From Alentia gelatinosa (taxonomy: Eukaryota; Annelida; Polychaeta; Phyllodocida; Polynoidae): a stretch of 64,000 nucleotides of DNA. Below are positions 10,901-20,560 of this stretch, in pieces (the first letter of the stretch is position 1; each line of letters begins with the position of its first letter). The notes under the pieces are model-generated. The model was not told the origin of the DNA. It made no database searches and saw nothing but the letters and a program-made list of their open reading frames with translations. The translations under genes were made by a program, and so were the position numbers. The stretch lies in assembly GCA_950022655.1 (NCBI GenBank), contig OX465584.1, positions 43,816,723 to 43,880,722 on the forward strand, given 5' to 3'.

Positions 10901-11684
10901 CAGGTGCCTATATACTTTCAATTATCCAATCAAGTACTTCGACAAATTTTATTGTGAAAAGAGACAAAAGTCGATGTCTTAGCAAAGGTGAAGGTTTATA
11001 AAGTTATAAAGAGGGGATGAGCAACTTGGGCGTAGTTTATATCAGAAACAAAGATGGAGTCTAGGTTCTAAGCAGTAGGTTCGCGGTACCTCATATGAGA
11101 AGTCGTATATAAAAGGTCTATGATTGCTGGATTTGAGAGGGGTCACGGGCGTACAGGGCGATAAATGAGAGGACTGCATATGCCGTAATAATGGAGATAT
11201 AAGTACATCTGACAGGTAGGTGGCCGTTCACACGTGTTACCTAAAGGTGATATTATCACCGGACGGCATCCTTCATAGTCATATATAATCTATAATGGCG
11301 TTGGGGGAGGGGGATGTAAAAGTTTTATTGTGCCAAGTTATTCAAATTATTTCATCTGATTTTATCATTGTTGCATCGTTTCTTCGTCGACTACAGGGAA
11401 ATTTATGTTTTTGAATTCATGACAGTTATACATTTATATTATGCAACAATGTCATTAACCTGTCCGTATATATCGCACTATATCAAGAAACAATTGATAT
11501 TTGTTTGTTGACTAGAATACAAATTCTGTAGGGATGGTTATATTCTCAATATCTGAATATCTGGTTGGTGTTCCCCATATTTCAAACAGAGAGGAGAGAG
11601 TGGGGACGACCGTATTACGTTGGGAAATGGGAGTGTCACCTTTATTTGCTTGTCTGTCAACCTTACAGAGAGTTGGGTCGCATG
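10901..11684. other. Probable intron, nothing recognised
   Basis: AT-rich. No repeats matched elsewhere and no splice-bounded frame was seen. Confidence 0.45.
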
Positions 11685-11725
11685 AGGTCGAGTCGTGTCT
11701 TGTCGGGTCGTGTCACGTCGCAGCT
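11685..11725 (+). repeat. Short GTCG-type tandem repeat
   Basis: Roughly 10-base units of the kind GTCGAGTCGT, GTCTTGTCGG, GTCGTGTCAC, repeated about four times. It lies at the start of a CpG-rich zone (about 11685-12100). Confidence 0.5.
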
Positions 11726-11903
11726 GGCTTAGATCGCAGCTCTTTCATCAGGACGTCGTCTGCTGGCCCCACACTCGACGTCACGTCGCTAAGCGACGAC
11801 ATCGGGTCAACGTTAGCGCCCCCTATTTGCCGGGGCCTCCTGACCTTATGCTTGTCACATCCCACACTGCCACTGGAAACCTTTTGATTTCGGCGCCCGG
11901 CAG

Positions 11904-12024
11904 AACTTTGGTGTCCCCGGATCTGATGTATAGGAAATCAGCGTCCGCCCGGGCCCGGAAGTCGGCGCTGACCACGATAGATGGCGCTGTCAACGCAGGC
12001 CGCCATCAGCAGGCGATATTAGAG
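11904..12024 (+). CDS. Weak candidate exon in a CpG-rich zone
   Basis: The acceptor CCTTTTGATTTCGGCGCCCGGCAG precedes 121 bases open in one frame for 40 codons, then GAG|GTACGCG as donor, giving phases 2 to 0. The product is basic and Ala/Ser-rich (for example YRKSASARARKSALTTIDG). The same frame is open both upstream and downstream, and the donor is not the common GTRAGT, so a CpG island without coding function is equally likely. AGCGCCATCTTGG at 12081-12093 resembles a YY1 initiator-type site and fits a promoter reading of the zone. Confidence 0.2.
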
Positions 12025-12121
12025 GTACGCGCCGCAGCCGCCCTCTGAAGTTCCGCGGTTATGGTGGCGCTCACAGGGCAGCGCCATCTTGGTTACGTCT
12101 TTGTTGTACTGCAATCAGTTC

Positions 12122-12444
12122 TCACGCCCTCGTGATAGAGCAGGCGGATAAAGGGGAGGGAGGTGGGAAAAGGAACGGGAGTGAGACGGAGTGGACGGGA
12201 GAGGAGGATCTCTTGAGGAAGGGGATCAAAGTGTGTTTGTGGAGCAGGTCAGGACAGTGAGGGTAGCAGGAGGCAACAGGACATGGACAAGGGACCAGGA
12301 TAGAAGGGGAACGAGGGAGAGGAAAGTGAGGGAGCTGAAGGAGAATAAAGTGGAGGAATAAAATAGAGGAATAGAGTGTGGAGGACAGGACAGGACGACT
12401 GAGGAGGGGATAACGGGCAAGATGGGCGAGTAGTGACAACAGGT
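12122..12444 (+). repeat. Purine-rich tract
   Basis: About 300 bases of plus strand are mostly A and G (GGGGAGGGAGG, GGGAGAGGAAAGTGAGGGAG and similar), with GGAGGACAGGACAGGAC repeats near 12380-12398. The tract continues in the same style at 12661-12800 after a 197-base retroposon, so the insertion split it. Such tracts can form triplex DNA. The minus-strand frames through it are compositional. Confidence 0.55.
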
Positions 12445-12458
12445 GGGCATGACGAAAA

Positions 12459-12655
12459 TTTATTGTTTGGTTTGGTTTGGTTGATTTAACGTCCGATAAT
12501 CATAATTAACCGTTATCAGACTGCTGTGGTCAATACCTTTCTAAGTAGGCCGTAACTGAAGTGTAGGGCTATTTTGCCTGGAAGGTTTTTACAACATTTG
12601 AAATAATTTGTACTCCTTAAGGAATCCAAGAATTTCTATAGTGCCATTGTTGTTG
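12459..12655 (-). mobile_element. Short retroposon with target-site duplication
   Basis: The element is bounded by GGGCATGACGAAAA (12445-12458) and GGGCATCACGAAAA (12656-12669), a 14-base direct repeat with one mismatch. Its plus-strand left end is TTTATTG then (TTTGG)n, leading into GATTTAACGTCC. On the minus strand this reads as a body ending in a (CCAAA)n tail. A variable-length duplication plus a simple-repeat tail is what LINE-driven insertion of a SINE leaves. No tRNA-like head is visible in the 197 bases, so this is probably a 5'-truncated copy. Confidence 0.75.
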
Positions 12656-12829
12656 GGGCATCACGAAAAGGGTGACGAAAAGGGTGAAAGGAGAGCATGT
12701 GTGAGAAGGGGAAATGAGGGCGTGGGAGATGGCTGAAAAGATAGTAGACATTGGGGAAGGGGTGAGAAGAGAGTATGCATGGGGCGAGGTGTAAGGTGTA
12801 TGTAGTGGGGTCGAAGGGAAGGGTGTGTT

Positions 12830-13200
12830 GGACAGTCGACAGCGGTACCTAATGGACGGCGGCCGGATAACGAGTTCACTAACTCAGCGTGCACGAGCAC
12901 AGAACAACTCTCATTACCGCGCCCAGTCAGAACGCCTAATGGCGCCGATAAAGCAGGCTGATGTGTGGCGCGGGCGCCGCCACACGCGCCAGGGCGCCAC
13001 ATAAAGGGGCGCGGCGGCAAAGGTGTGGCTCTCTCACCTGACAAGTCCCGGCCCCGACCCGGAAACCGATCAAATAGAAGCGGTCCGTGGCCGGGCTAAT
13101 TCGCCGGGCGACTACTCAGAGCGGCCGGCGAATCGTTATTAAAGTTTTACGACACAGCTCACTCTCGGTGTGCTACTGCGCCGACTGAAGTGGACAGAAA
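12830..13200. promoter_or_regulatory. CpG-rich island, possible promoter or exon
   Basis: Very GC- and CpG-rich against AT-rich flanks. It holds a 9-base inverted repeat ATTCGCCGG/CCGGCGAAT (13099-13134) and a minus-strand donor consensus TTGTCAG|GTGAGAG ending at 13038. Each frame behind that donor meets a stop soon and none has a good acceptor, so I do not call an exon. It sits within the presumed intron of the minus-strand gene. Confidence 0.35.
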
Positions 13201-13622
13201 GCTGCGAGCTTTGTGTGAGTTTGAAACTGGTCTGTTTGCTTCACCAACAGGATAATTATCAGGTGTGATATGAGGCGATTACCAAACGTCCCAGACAGGA
13301 TGGCCCGGACATTCGTGAAACTAATGAATTCTTTTGTTCAGGTACAATACTCTGATGCAATAAGGCCTCTGTCATACATCCACTTATTCAACATAGTATA
13401 TAAGAAGGATGTTCATAATATATGAGGTGAATATACCCAGAAATATATGCACCAATAAATCACAGCTACAAAATACTAATACAAAAGAAACTTACACCCA
13501 CTTACTCTACAAGGTACATACATGTATATGAAAATGGTGTAAAACCCAGAGGCACTTGCGTATGTCACAGCTCATACTAAAGTAAAATGTTACCAAGAAG
13601 ATAATACGGTGAATAAGCTCAC
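13201..13622. other. Probable intron
   Basis: AT-rich sequence between a CpG island and a candidate exon. Nothing recognised. Confidence 0.5.
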
Positions 13623-13704
13623 CTGTCCCGATGACAAAGAAGCCGTCTCGCTCTCCGTTGTTCTGAACGCGTCAATGTCCTCCTCTGTAGCTTTGATACA
13701 TTCT
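13623..13704 (-). CDS. Exon 3 of the unidentified minus-strand gene
   Basis: On the minus strand CCTTTGTTTGCAG is a strong acceptor and CATCGGGACAG|GTGAGC a strong donor around 82 bases. The upstream exon ends two bases into a codon. Only this acceptor, not the AG two bases further, completes it and stays open. The exon then runs 27 codons and ends in phase 0. The product is acidic and Ser/Thr-rich: ECIKATEEDIDAFRTTESE then a Ser-rich end, with several casein-kinase-2-like sites. Continuing the preceding exon, it places an acidic stretch straight after a basic one. The family is not recognised. Confidence 0.72.
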
Positions 13705-15606
13705 CTGCAAACAAAGGTGAAATGGCGGTGAGAAATTAACCTAGTCAATGGAATTAGGTCCTTATTACCTAGAATATAGGTCTAGTTTATCAAATGTTCT
13801 TTTTAAACAGGCGGGTATCCAGGTCTTTCTGTGACTTGTGGTATTAAGACAAATAGCTTCTATTGAATCTGAGAGCGATTGGCCAATTTTATCAATTATA
13901 TTCAGGTAAGTCCTTCATCAATTCGTTATTTCAGTATACTACTTATTTCCCACAATTTCTCTATCGCGGTACGGTACTTGCAAAGTTCTCGCTTAAAATA
14001 CTATTTGATAGCCATCTACAAGGATCAACTTGGACAGTAATAATAGTTTTAATATCATAAAGGTAGTTCTATGAAGTGATGTCTTCTATCGAAAATTAAA
14101 TTGTTCTTTTTTTTACTTTGAAATAGTTGTACATGTGTTCTGTTGTCAAGAAATACAGCAGGTAGTGACGGTGTGTCAATATAAAAGCCATTAACATTGG
14201 GTCATTATTCAGCTTCGGGGCCTTGTGGCGATAAAGACTGTCCAGAGGTCTAGAATGTGTTAAAGGTGAACTATATGCACGAACATAGACATGACAAGAT
14301 CGTATTCGAGTACCGGGACTCAAGTTTTACAAATGAACATGTAATAATAGCGCGACAAATCAAAGATGAATGAGATAATCATTGAAAAATAGGACCTTAT
14401 TAGCATTATTGACACAGTATACGATTTAGATTTTACTATTGTAACCCTCCGGTTTGGTGTACTCTGATCCGCACCTTTCTAACAAAGAAATGTAGACGTG
14501 GCTGTACGACTAACGCGATTGGAAAATTCATCGCGAAGTACGCAAATTGTTGCTAGATATAGAGCGATTTATATGGAGAGGTCAATGGAAATGTTGCATA
14601 ACATGAATGTATAATTGTCATAATTTTAAAGACATAAATTTCCCTGTAGTCAAGTGAGTTGAGTGGAACTCATCCAATCGAAAACCAAGCTCCAGCCTCT
14701 GTGTATTTTTCTCATGGAAGGAGGGGTTTTGTGGTTCAGATTAAAGTAATTGAAGTAATATTTTATCATATTTCCAGTCGGTTGGGACAGTTTTGTTCTG
14801 ACGTGGTTCCAAATGCAATCAGGGTGCCAGCAGAGGTAGAGCTTGTTGTTCGCTGCACGTATTAACAAGCTAGGAATCAAAATGAAACATTGTACCAACT
14901 GCCAAAAACGGGATGACCAAATCGTTCTGATGGGGTGCCCGTTCCGTTCTGTCGCAAATGCCAGGAGTCAGCACAAGAAACTGAATAACTTCAAGGGTCA
15001 TTGATAGAGTGCCCTGCCCCAATGCAAACAGACTAGAAACTAGAGCTCAGCGATAATTGGAGTTATATATGCCATTCTGAGAATGGCAACCAAACTGTAA
15101 ACATCAGGGAGCAGGAGACTAACCAAAATGGCAACTGTCCAGATTCAGTATATTTGTTCATCAATAAATTAAGGTAATTTGCATGATTATTTCTTTTCAT
15201 GAAAACCAACATTACTTGGCCAAAATAGTGATGTATAAACCAGAACTTTACAATAAGTTGGAACGGCCCATGCATGTCTCACAAACCCCAAGGCACTGAT
15301 CATATTATAAAGAAACCCTACACTAGGTAAGGTTAGCTAACATAACATGTATTATTATCAATTCGCCGGCAAAAGAAATTCGCCTGAAAATTGACCAGAA
15401 CGTTCTTGAGGGACTAAACGTTTGAATATGAAAAAGTATCATTTCTCAAAATAATAATGGCAAATAATATAATTGTATTCCAGGTGTCCGTAGCGAAGGG
15501 GTTGGGCTGAGTAAAAGTTTAGTTTCATATCCCTAGAAGCTACCTTGGAGTTACTCTCAGATTGTACACGGTGCTACGACGACCACACACTGACTGAGCC
15601 ACTCAC
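13705..15606. other. Intron of the minus-strand gene, with repeat C copy
   Basis: About 1.9 kb of AT-rich intron between two phase-matched exons. The plus strand has a good donor-like ATTCAG|GTAAGTCC at 13900-13912 without convincing exon support. A dispersed repeat shared with about 31.1-31.25 kb lies at 14938-15252. Confidence 0.6.
14938..15252 (+). repeat. Dispersed repeat C, copy 1 (interrupted)
   Basis: Two blocks match 31144-31245 in the same orientation. Block one (14940-14990) shares CGTTCCG.TCTGTCGCA then TGCCAGGA. Block two (15229-15252) shares GATGTATA.ACCAGAACTTTA with its neighbour bases. Here the blocks are separated by about 240 bases not present in the other copy. Family unknown. 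Confidence 0.55.
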
Positions 15607-16032
15607 CTGAGCCCGCGCTTCACGCTGAAGAACATGAGCAGCGCGCGGTTAGGGCGCGGCTTCTCCGGCAGCTTGGGCGTCTTCCGAAAACTGAAGCCGA
15701 TGCTTCCGCTGGGGCGGCGCGACGGGATCATGGGGCTCTTCCGGTAGCCCTCGCCGAGGACGGGCGTCCCGCACGGCGACGTGGGCGACGGCGCGTTCCT
15801 CGGCGAGAACAGCCCCGTGAAGGAGAGGCTGCGGTTGAGGCCGCGGCTGGACATGGCGGCGGCAGCGGCGGGGGAGGAGGCCCCGGCGGCGGCGGCGGCA
15901 GCGTGCGGCGCGGTGTGCGGCCCGGCGTGCGGCGGGGTGATGGGACGTGGGAGCTGCGGGAGGGCACTGGTGGACTGCCTGGTCGCCGGCAGGCTGCTGC
16001 TCCCGATCATCACATGCCGGGGCGTGAGGAAC
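15607..16032 (-). CDS. Exon 2 of the unidentified minus-strand gene; Ala/Pro/Ser-rich
   Basis: The best coding evidence in the window. On the minus strand CTTATTTATCCACAG opens a 426-base exon that closes at GGGCTCAG|GTGAGT, in phase 2 to 2. GC is far above the flanking DNA and third positions are mostly G or C. It encodes 141 whole residues. Residues 1-60 are low-complexity, His/Pro-rich, with poly-alanine runs at about 44-49 and 55-59. Residues 61-120 are Ser/Pro/Arg-rich with NRSLSFTGLFSP, a proline-directed cluster (SPTSP, KSP, KTP) and 14-3-3-like RxxS sites. Residues 121-141 are basic and then hydrophobic (PRPNRALLMFFSVKRGL). It looks like a disordered regulatory region leading into a conserved stretch. 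Function and family are not recognised. Confidence 0.83.
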
Positions 16033-18598
16033 CTGTGGATAAATAAGAGACCTACATCAATGATTGGTGACCATTGATTGGCGACCATTGAACGGGTATT
16101 TGGAAGACCTGCCAGTAGGCAGAATGAATAAAAAGTGTTCAACTTTTTTTTTAGATATTCGTTATGTATATAGAGTGAAGATTGGAGTCTGTTGCACTTG
16201 AATCTACAGGCTTTTATCAATTAATTCTGAAAAAGTATTATCTTTCAGTCTACTTTATTCCCATGGGACAAATACGTCACATGTTGTATCTGAAGACACC
16301 ATAAACAAATATAAACCGAAATATACCAAAAAGAGGCAACATGATACTTGTGACGTACGTAAGAACATGCAACTGGACCAGTTCTTTTGGAAAATGTTCC
16401 TTCCTTTAGAAGCCCTTCAGACAAAAGCATACATTGATAATTTAATTAACTCAGTGCAGTAGCGAAGAAATGTCAGTACTTTTATCAAGGAACTCACAAT
16501 AATAACATTCATGAATTAACCTTTGTATTTGAGAACCTGTTTGTTTTACCGTAAGTTTCCAGACTTTGTCAGTTATTCAATCAGGGTAATAGACAATAAA
16601 GCAATAAGTATATATATACACGTATATTTATTATATATTCTTAATTCTCACTGTAATGACATCGGTGGTTAACCATTATGGCTGCTATTCCAGTACTTAT
16701 GGGTTTTTTCTTTTGTCAATGACACACGTTTGTTCATCATTTGGACTTTTCAAGGAAACAAGACTATATAGGTGAAGGCCTATTTAGCTAGCGCGCAGTC
16801 TAATTCAGTTCATAGCTGAAGTCTTTTATAACGTTATAAATATTTGCCTCAAAAGTATATTTTCCTTGTCACCCTTATCTATACCCTCTGGATAATAATA
16901 TAATGGAGAGTAACGGTGAGACACAGTGGAATATGCCCATTAACATATATGAACATGCGCGCTTTCCTCGAGGATTTGTTTCCCAAAAAATATGACAATG
17001 ATTCGGTAGCTCGAACTTTTATCGACACCTTAGGATTCGTAGATGATTTATTTGGACTTTGAGAAACTTATTTTGTGGCACTTCAAACGGGACCTTTAAC
17101 CTCTGGGACAAGGAGAGTACCTCAGTAAGCTTCTGAACGTTTGAACCGTCCATAGACTTCAGTAAGTGTGGAAACGTCCTACTACTTTAAGCCTGGCCGT
17201 GCGAATAAAAACCGTTACACAAAACAAGTGCTGCTCTCCTCTCTTTATTGATACATCCACAGTTAATATCTATGGAGTAGACAACAGCAACAGTGCTCAA
17301 GGTGCGCCTGTCCTGACTTCAAAGAGGGAGGCAGACAAAAGTAGAAGTTGTTGGTTCGTTTTTACGTCCGTCTCAAACGTGGCTCACTTCTTTAACCACG
17401 TTCCCATTGTGGCCTTAGGGCAGGGACCCTAAATGCGTGTAGTCTATGGAAGAAGCCCTGTTATGTTTCCATTTAGGAGCAGTCCCATGTTGCACCACGT
17501 CCTTCACTATTGTATACGACATCGGACCTATTGTCTGCCTACTGCTGGTACCCAGCCGTCTGTAGGCGGCACGTGCCCAGAATCCCACACACGCCGGCAC
17601 CCAGCAGACGCACGGCCATCTTTTACTTTGAAGATAGACCTGACGTCTTATGTCTCCGAGTTACAAACTTCCTATTCTTTTTTTCAGTCTCGTCTGCTTT
17701 CACTGAAGGCTCAAAAGCTAGACATTTTAATTATAATCAAGGACTTTATTATACGCCTCTTGTTATGAAAGGGAAAGTGTTGTACGATGCATGCTTCCGG
17801 CTAGTTCCTCTGATCATGATTAAGTGAAAGACATAGTGAAGATGTCCTTATATGTTTGTTATTCAAGTATCACGACAAGGAATGTTAATCTATCACGTTA
17901 GCCCAGACAAAATATACAAGTATAAGAATGTGCAATCTATCCCAAAACTACTGTATCCGGTAAATCATGATGTAGTACAAATACTGAACTAAACAAAATA
18001 TAAAAACAATAAGGCAGTACATAAAAAAGGCCTTAACCGTTCAGTAATTTCCAATTATTAAAGTAGTCTCTGTATGGAATTTATATTTCAACATCAGTCA
18101 GATAGATCACCAAAACCGAAATGATACTCAATCCTCAGTTTCGCATTTGAACGATTGAAATAAACAGGGAAACATAATTTTTGTTTTTTGATGAGTGAAA
18201 AATTGCATCTTGAAATCACAACTGTTCTACACGTTGAAATGATGAATTGAGAAAAGATGGGAGTGGCAAGAGTGATGCGATCCTTAACTTGTTGATTTGA
18301 TTCCCCGAGTTTGGGATTATTTTCCCTACTTCTGTTTCATTTATATGAGCCTTGATGCACGACACAACGACATCGTTAGTCATTCGTGGTTTTTGTACCA
18401 CAGAACGAGTTCCAGGGTCGACTTGACAATTGATAACCGGACTAAGAATTAGAAAATTGTCACTCCTGACTGGACCGTCTCGTCGTATCCAGTATTAGAT
18501 TGTAAAACGATTGGTTTTCTTTTTCATGTACTGTCAAAACATTTAATGCATGCAAAACGCATTACCCCAAATTCCCTTTTCACGTAGTTTCAACAGGG

Positions 18599-18623
18599 AC
18601 TGAGCCAATCACTTTGGCTCAGT
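18599..18623. other. Hairpin-forming inverted repeat
   Basis: ACTGAGCCAA and TTGGCTCAGT form a perfect 10-base stem around TCACT. Flanking AACA and TGTT could add four pairs across a three-G bulge. Too short for a typical pre-microRNA and with no terminator role expected here. Intronic position on the minus strand. Confidence 0.5.
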
Positions 18624-19499
18624 TGTTACATTAAATTGTCAGAGTCAAACTAAGACAACGGGGCGAACATAAACATCTCTCACTGTACAGCTGGTTGGAA
18701 ATCTGGTGTCTGTACAAAAGGAAATCAATAAACCTTTCATACTACAATGCATACACATATGTGTCTTTTCATAAAAAAAATGGAAAAATGGAGGGCGCTA
18801 CAAAGTAGGCCATGGGTCCCATTGAAATCAGAGGGCATTAGAATGTGTGTCGTCACTGGCATATTTTGGTCTGATGTCTGTACATTTTCTGGAAAAGATC
18901 ATTTTCGTGCCAGAGGCCATTATAACGAAGGTGGATATAGGGTCTTCCTCGCTGGAGGGCATGACAAAGTGTATCACAGGTCATTTTCCATTTATAGGTT
19001 ACTATACAGTATGTCATAGGCATATATAAACGATTTCACGAAGAAGTAAATCGCTCATATAGTCCGGAACTGGGTATTAAAGTATCAGTATATATCTCGC
19101 GGCATTTTCAATATTTCAGTGGACATAGTGTTGTTGTTTTTTTCCTTTTGCACTAAGTCATCAACTCCTACGTTTCCACATTTTGAAATGGCATATTACA
19201 TCAATATGCATGTACAAATCATACTAAATTTAGATATCTAAATGAAGATGAAAAGTGAGTGAAAATAATTGACGAACACTAATTCTGTGCCTATGAGGGT
19301 TTCTCTTCGCATCAACTTTGCCGAACTCAGCAATGTAATCTAGTGTTTTAAATGGATTTGACAATATACATGTCCTCCTCCTATATAACAATACACTAAC
19401 AACACCAATTGTCGGGTCGTACTCTGACATCTGGGTGGCGTGGAGTATTTGTCACACCCCAGTGAGCGTTCTCTCATCACCTCCACCCCATGTCACCCC

Positions 19500-19550
19500 A
19501 CGAGCCACCCCAATGAGCCACCCTCGTGAGCCACCCCCATGAGCCGGCCT
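19500..19550 (-). repeat. G-run tandem repeat next to a splice donor
   Basis: Units of 13-14 bases (plus strand GAGCCACCCCAAT, GAGCCACCCTCGT, GAGCCACCCCCAT) repeat about four times. On the minus strand they read as GGGGGTGGCTC blocks starting within some 15 bases of the donor of the exon at 19556-19633. G-triplets just inside introns are known splicing enhancers in animals. A regulatory role here is inference. Confidence 0.6.
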
Positions 19551-19555
19551 CTCAC

Positions 19556-19633
19556 CGCGGACGAAGTAAAACCCGCGCAACGCTCGCCGGCTTAACCGTC
19601 GAGTCGCCAGGGGCCGCCACCGTCTCTGCGAAC
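19556..19633 (-). CDS. Candidate exon 1 (internal) of the unidentified minus-strand gene
   Basis: On the minus strand the 78-base block follows a pyrimidine-rich tract (CCTCTCTTCTTACTCGG) ending AATCAATCAG and ends at GTCCGCG|GTGAGAGG. It starts with one base of a split codon, runs 25 codons and leaves two bases. That is exactly the phase the exon at 15607-16032 accepts, with CG plus G giving Arg. The product is FAETVAAPGDSTVKPASVA then RVLLRP, Ala/Val-rich like its downstream neighbour, with similar GC-rich codons. There is no ATG inside, so an upstream exon is needed. Some 25 bases of A-rich sequence separate the pyrimidine tract from the AG, so the acceptor is only fair. Confidence 0.48.
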
Positions 19634-20499
19634 CTGATTGATTTTTGCCGAGTAAGAAGAGAGGATTTTGGAGCACATCAATTTGTATTTGATGGATGTT
19701 TGCACACGTGCTGAACGAAGGCGGGGGCCGAGGGCGTGGTGGACCGGTACAGTATAGGTGGGAGGGAGGGGTAGTGGGTGGTTGAAAGGTTTGAGGCATC
19801 ATCAGAACCAGTGGCTACGTCTTCGAAGTTTTTTTTATATATATAATTTAGGTAACATATATCGGATCCTTAGCCCAATCCACACAAAAAATACATCAAA
19901 CAGAAATCATAACAAACTCAACACTGAGCCTCATCCTATTCTCCATACAGAACCACTCTACCCTGACTTTACATTTTGATGAAAAGTAAACGTGCACTTC
20001 AGTTAGAACTGTGTATACATGCTTCTCAATTTCACTCCCTTATCTGCTTTTCTTATTTTTTTTCATTTATTCGTCTAGCTCAGGGACCCATTTGTAAGCT
20101 GCACTGTGAAAAGGTTTTTCTGTTTTGCTTCTCTCTTCTTTTTAAGATGGAAAGAAAATAAAAGCCCCCACCCAACCACCCATTTCCGCCGCGTACCTAC
20201 TAAAACCATAGAGAGATGGAAACTAGCATTCCGCTGTCTGGTATTTCATATGAACGCAGAAAGAACAGGATGCTTGCTACCATTTTAATATATGATATCA
20301 GGAACGGGTAAGGTGATGAAAATGTAAGCGATCTGATAAAGCTTTTAGCAACAACAACGATATCAACTGGGGGTGGTTTCTATATGGTTCAGTGACAATG
20401 GGAACTATCCTGTTAACATCCGCGTACTGAGTGCATACAACGCGGGAACACCTTGCAAAACAAACCTGTCTGCTCGTGTTTGTGTAGGTTTAACTGCGG

Positions 20500-20560
20500 A
20501 CGGTCAACAGGGACACGAACCCGCGACCCTGGTGGTCAGCCTCCTGCCAGTTCTCATTGT
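20500..20560 (-). repeat. tRNA-like SINE relic
   Basis: On the minus strand GGGTCGCGGGTTCGTGTCCC contains a near-perfect B box (GGGTTCGTGTCCC, plus 20510-20522), preceded by GGAGGCTGACCACCAG, a sequence style common in tRNA-derived SINE heads. No acceptor stem or good A box closes a cloverleaf, so it is not called as a tRNA gene. Confidence 0.35.

Larger units (their letters stand above)
16033..19555. other. Intron of the minus-strand gene
   Basis: About 3.5 kb, AT-rich. The open frames near 17166-17827 show no paired splice signals. A 10-base-stem inverted repeat lies at 18599-18623. Immediately after the presumed donor of the upstream exon is a G-run tandem repeat (19500-19550). No transposon was identified. 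Confidence 0.5.

Noticed and set aside
13038..13200. Exon ending at the minus-strand donor TTGTCAG|GTGAGAG
   Set aside because: All three frames behind the donor hit stops, and the only longer open one has no acceptor. Phase does not fit the exon at 13623-13704.
15607..15660. Identity as the N-terminus of a voltage-gated calcium channel (RPxRAL-like start)
   Set aside because: The similarity is limited to four or five residues, and the next exon does not continue into the expected first transmembrane domain.
15728..15967. Arg/Pro-rich minus-strand frame inside exon 2
   Set aside because: Shadow of the real exon frame in very GC-rich DNA. It lacks the phase that joins the flanking exons.
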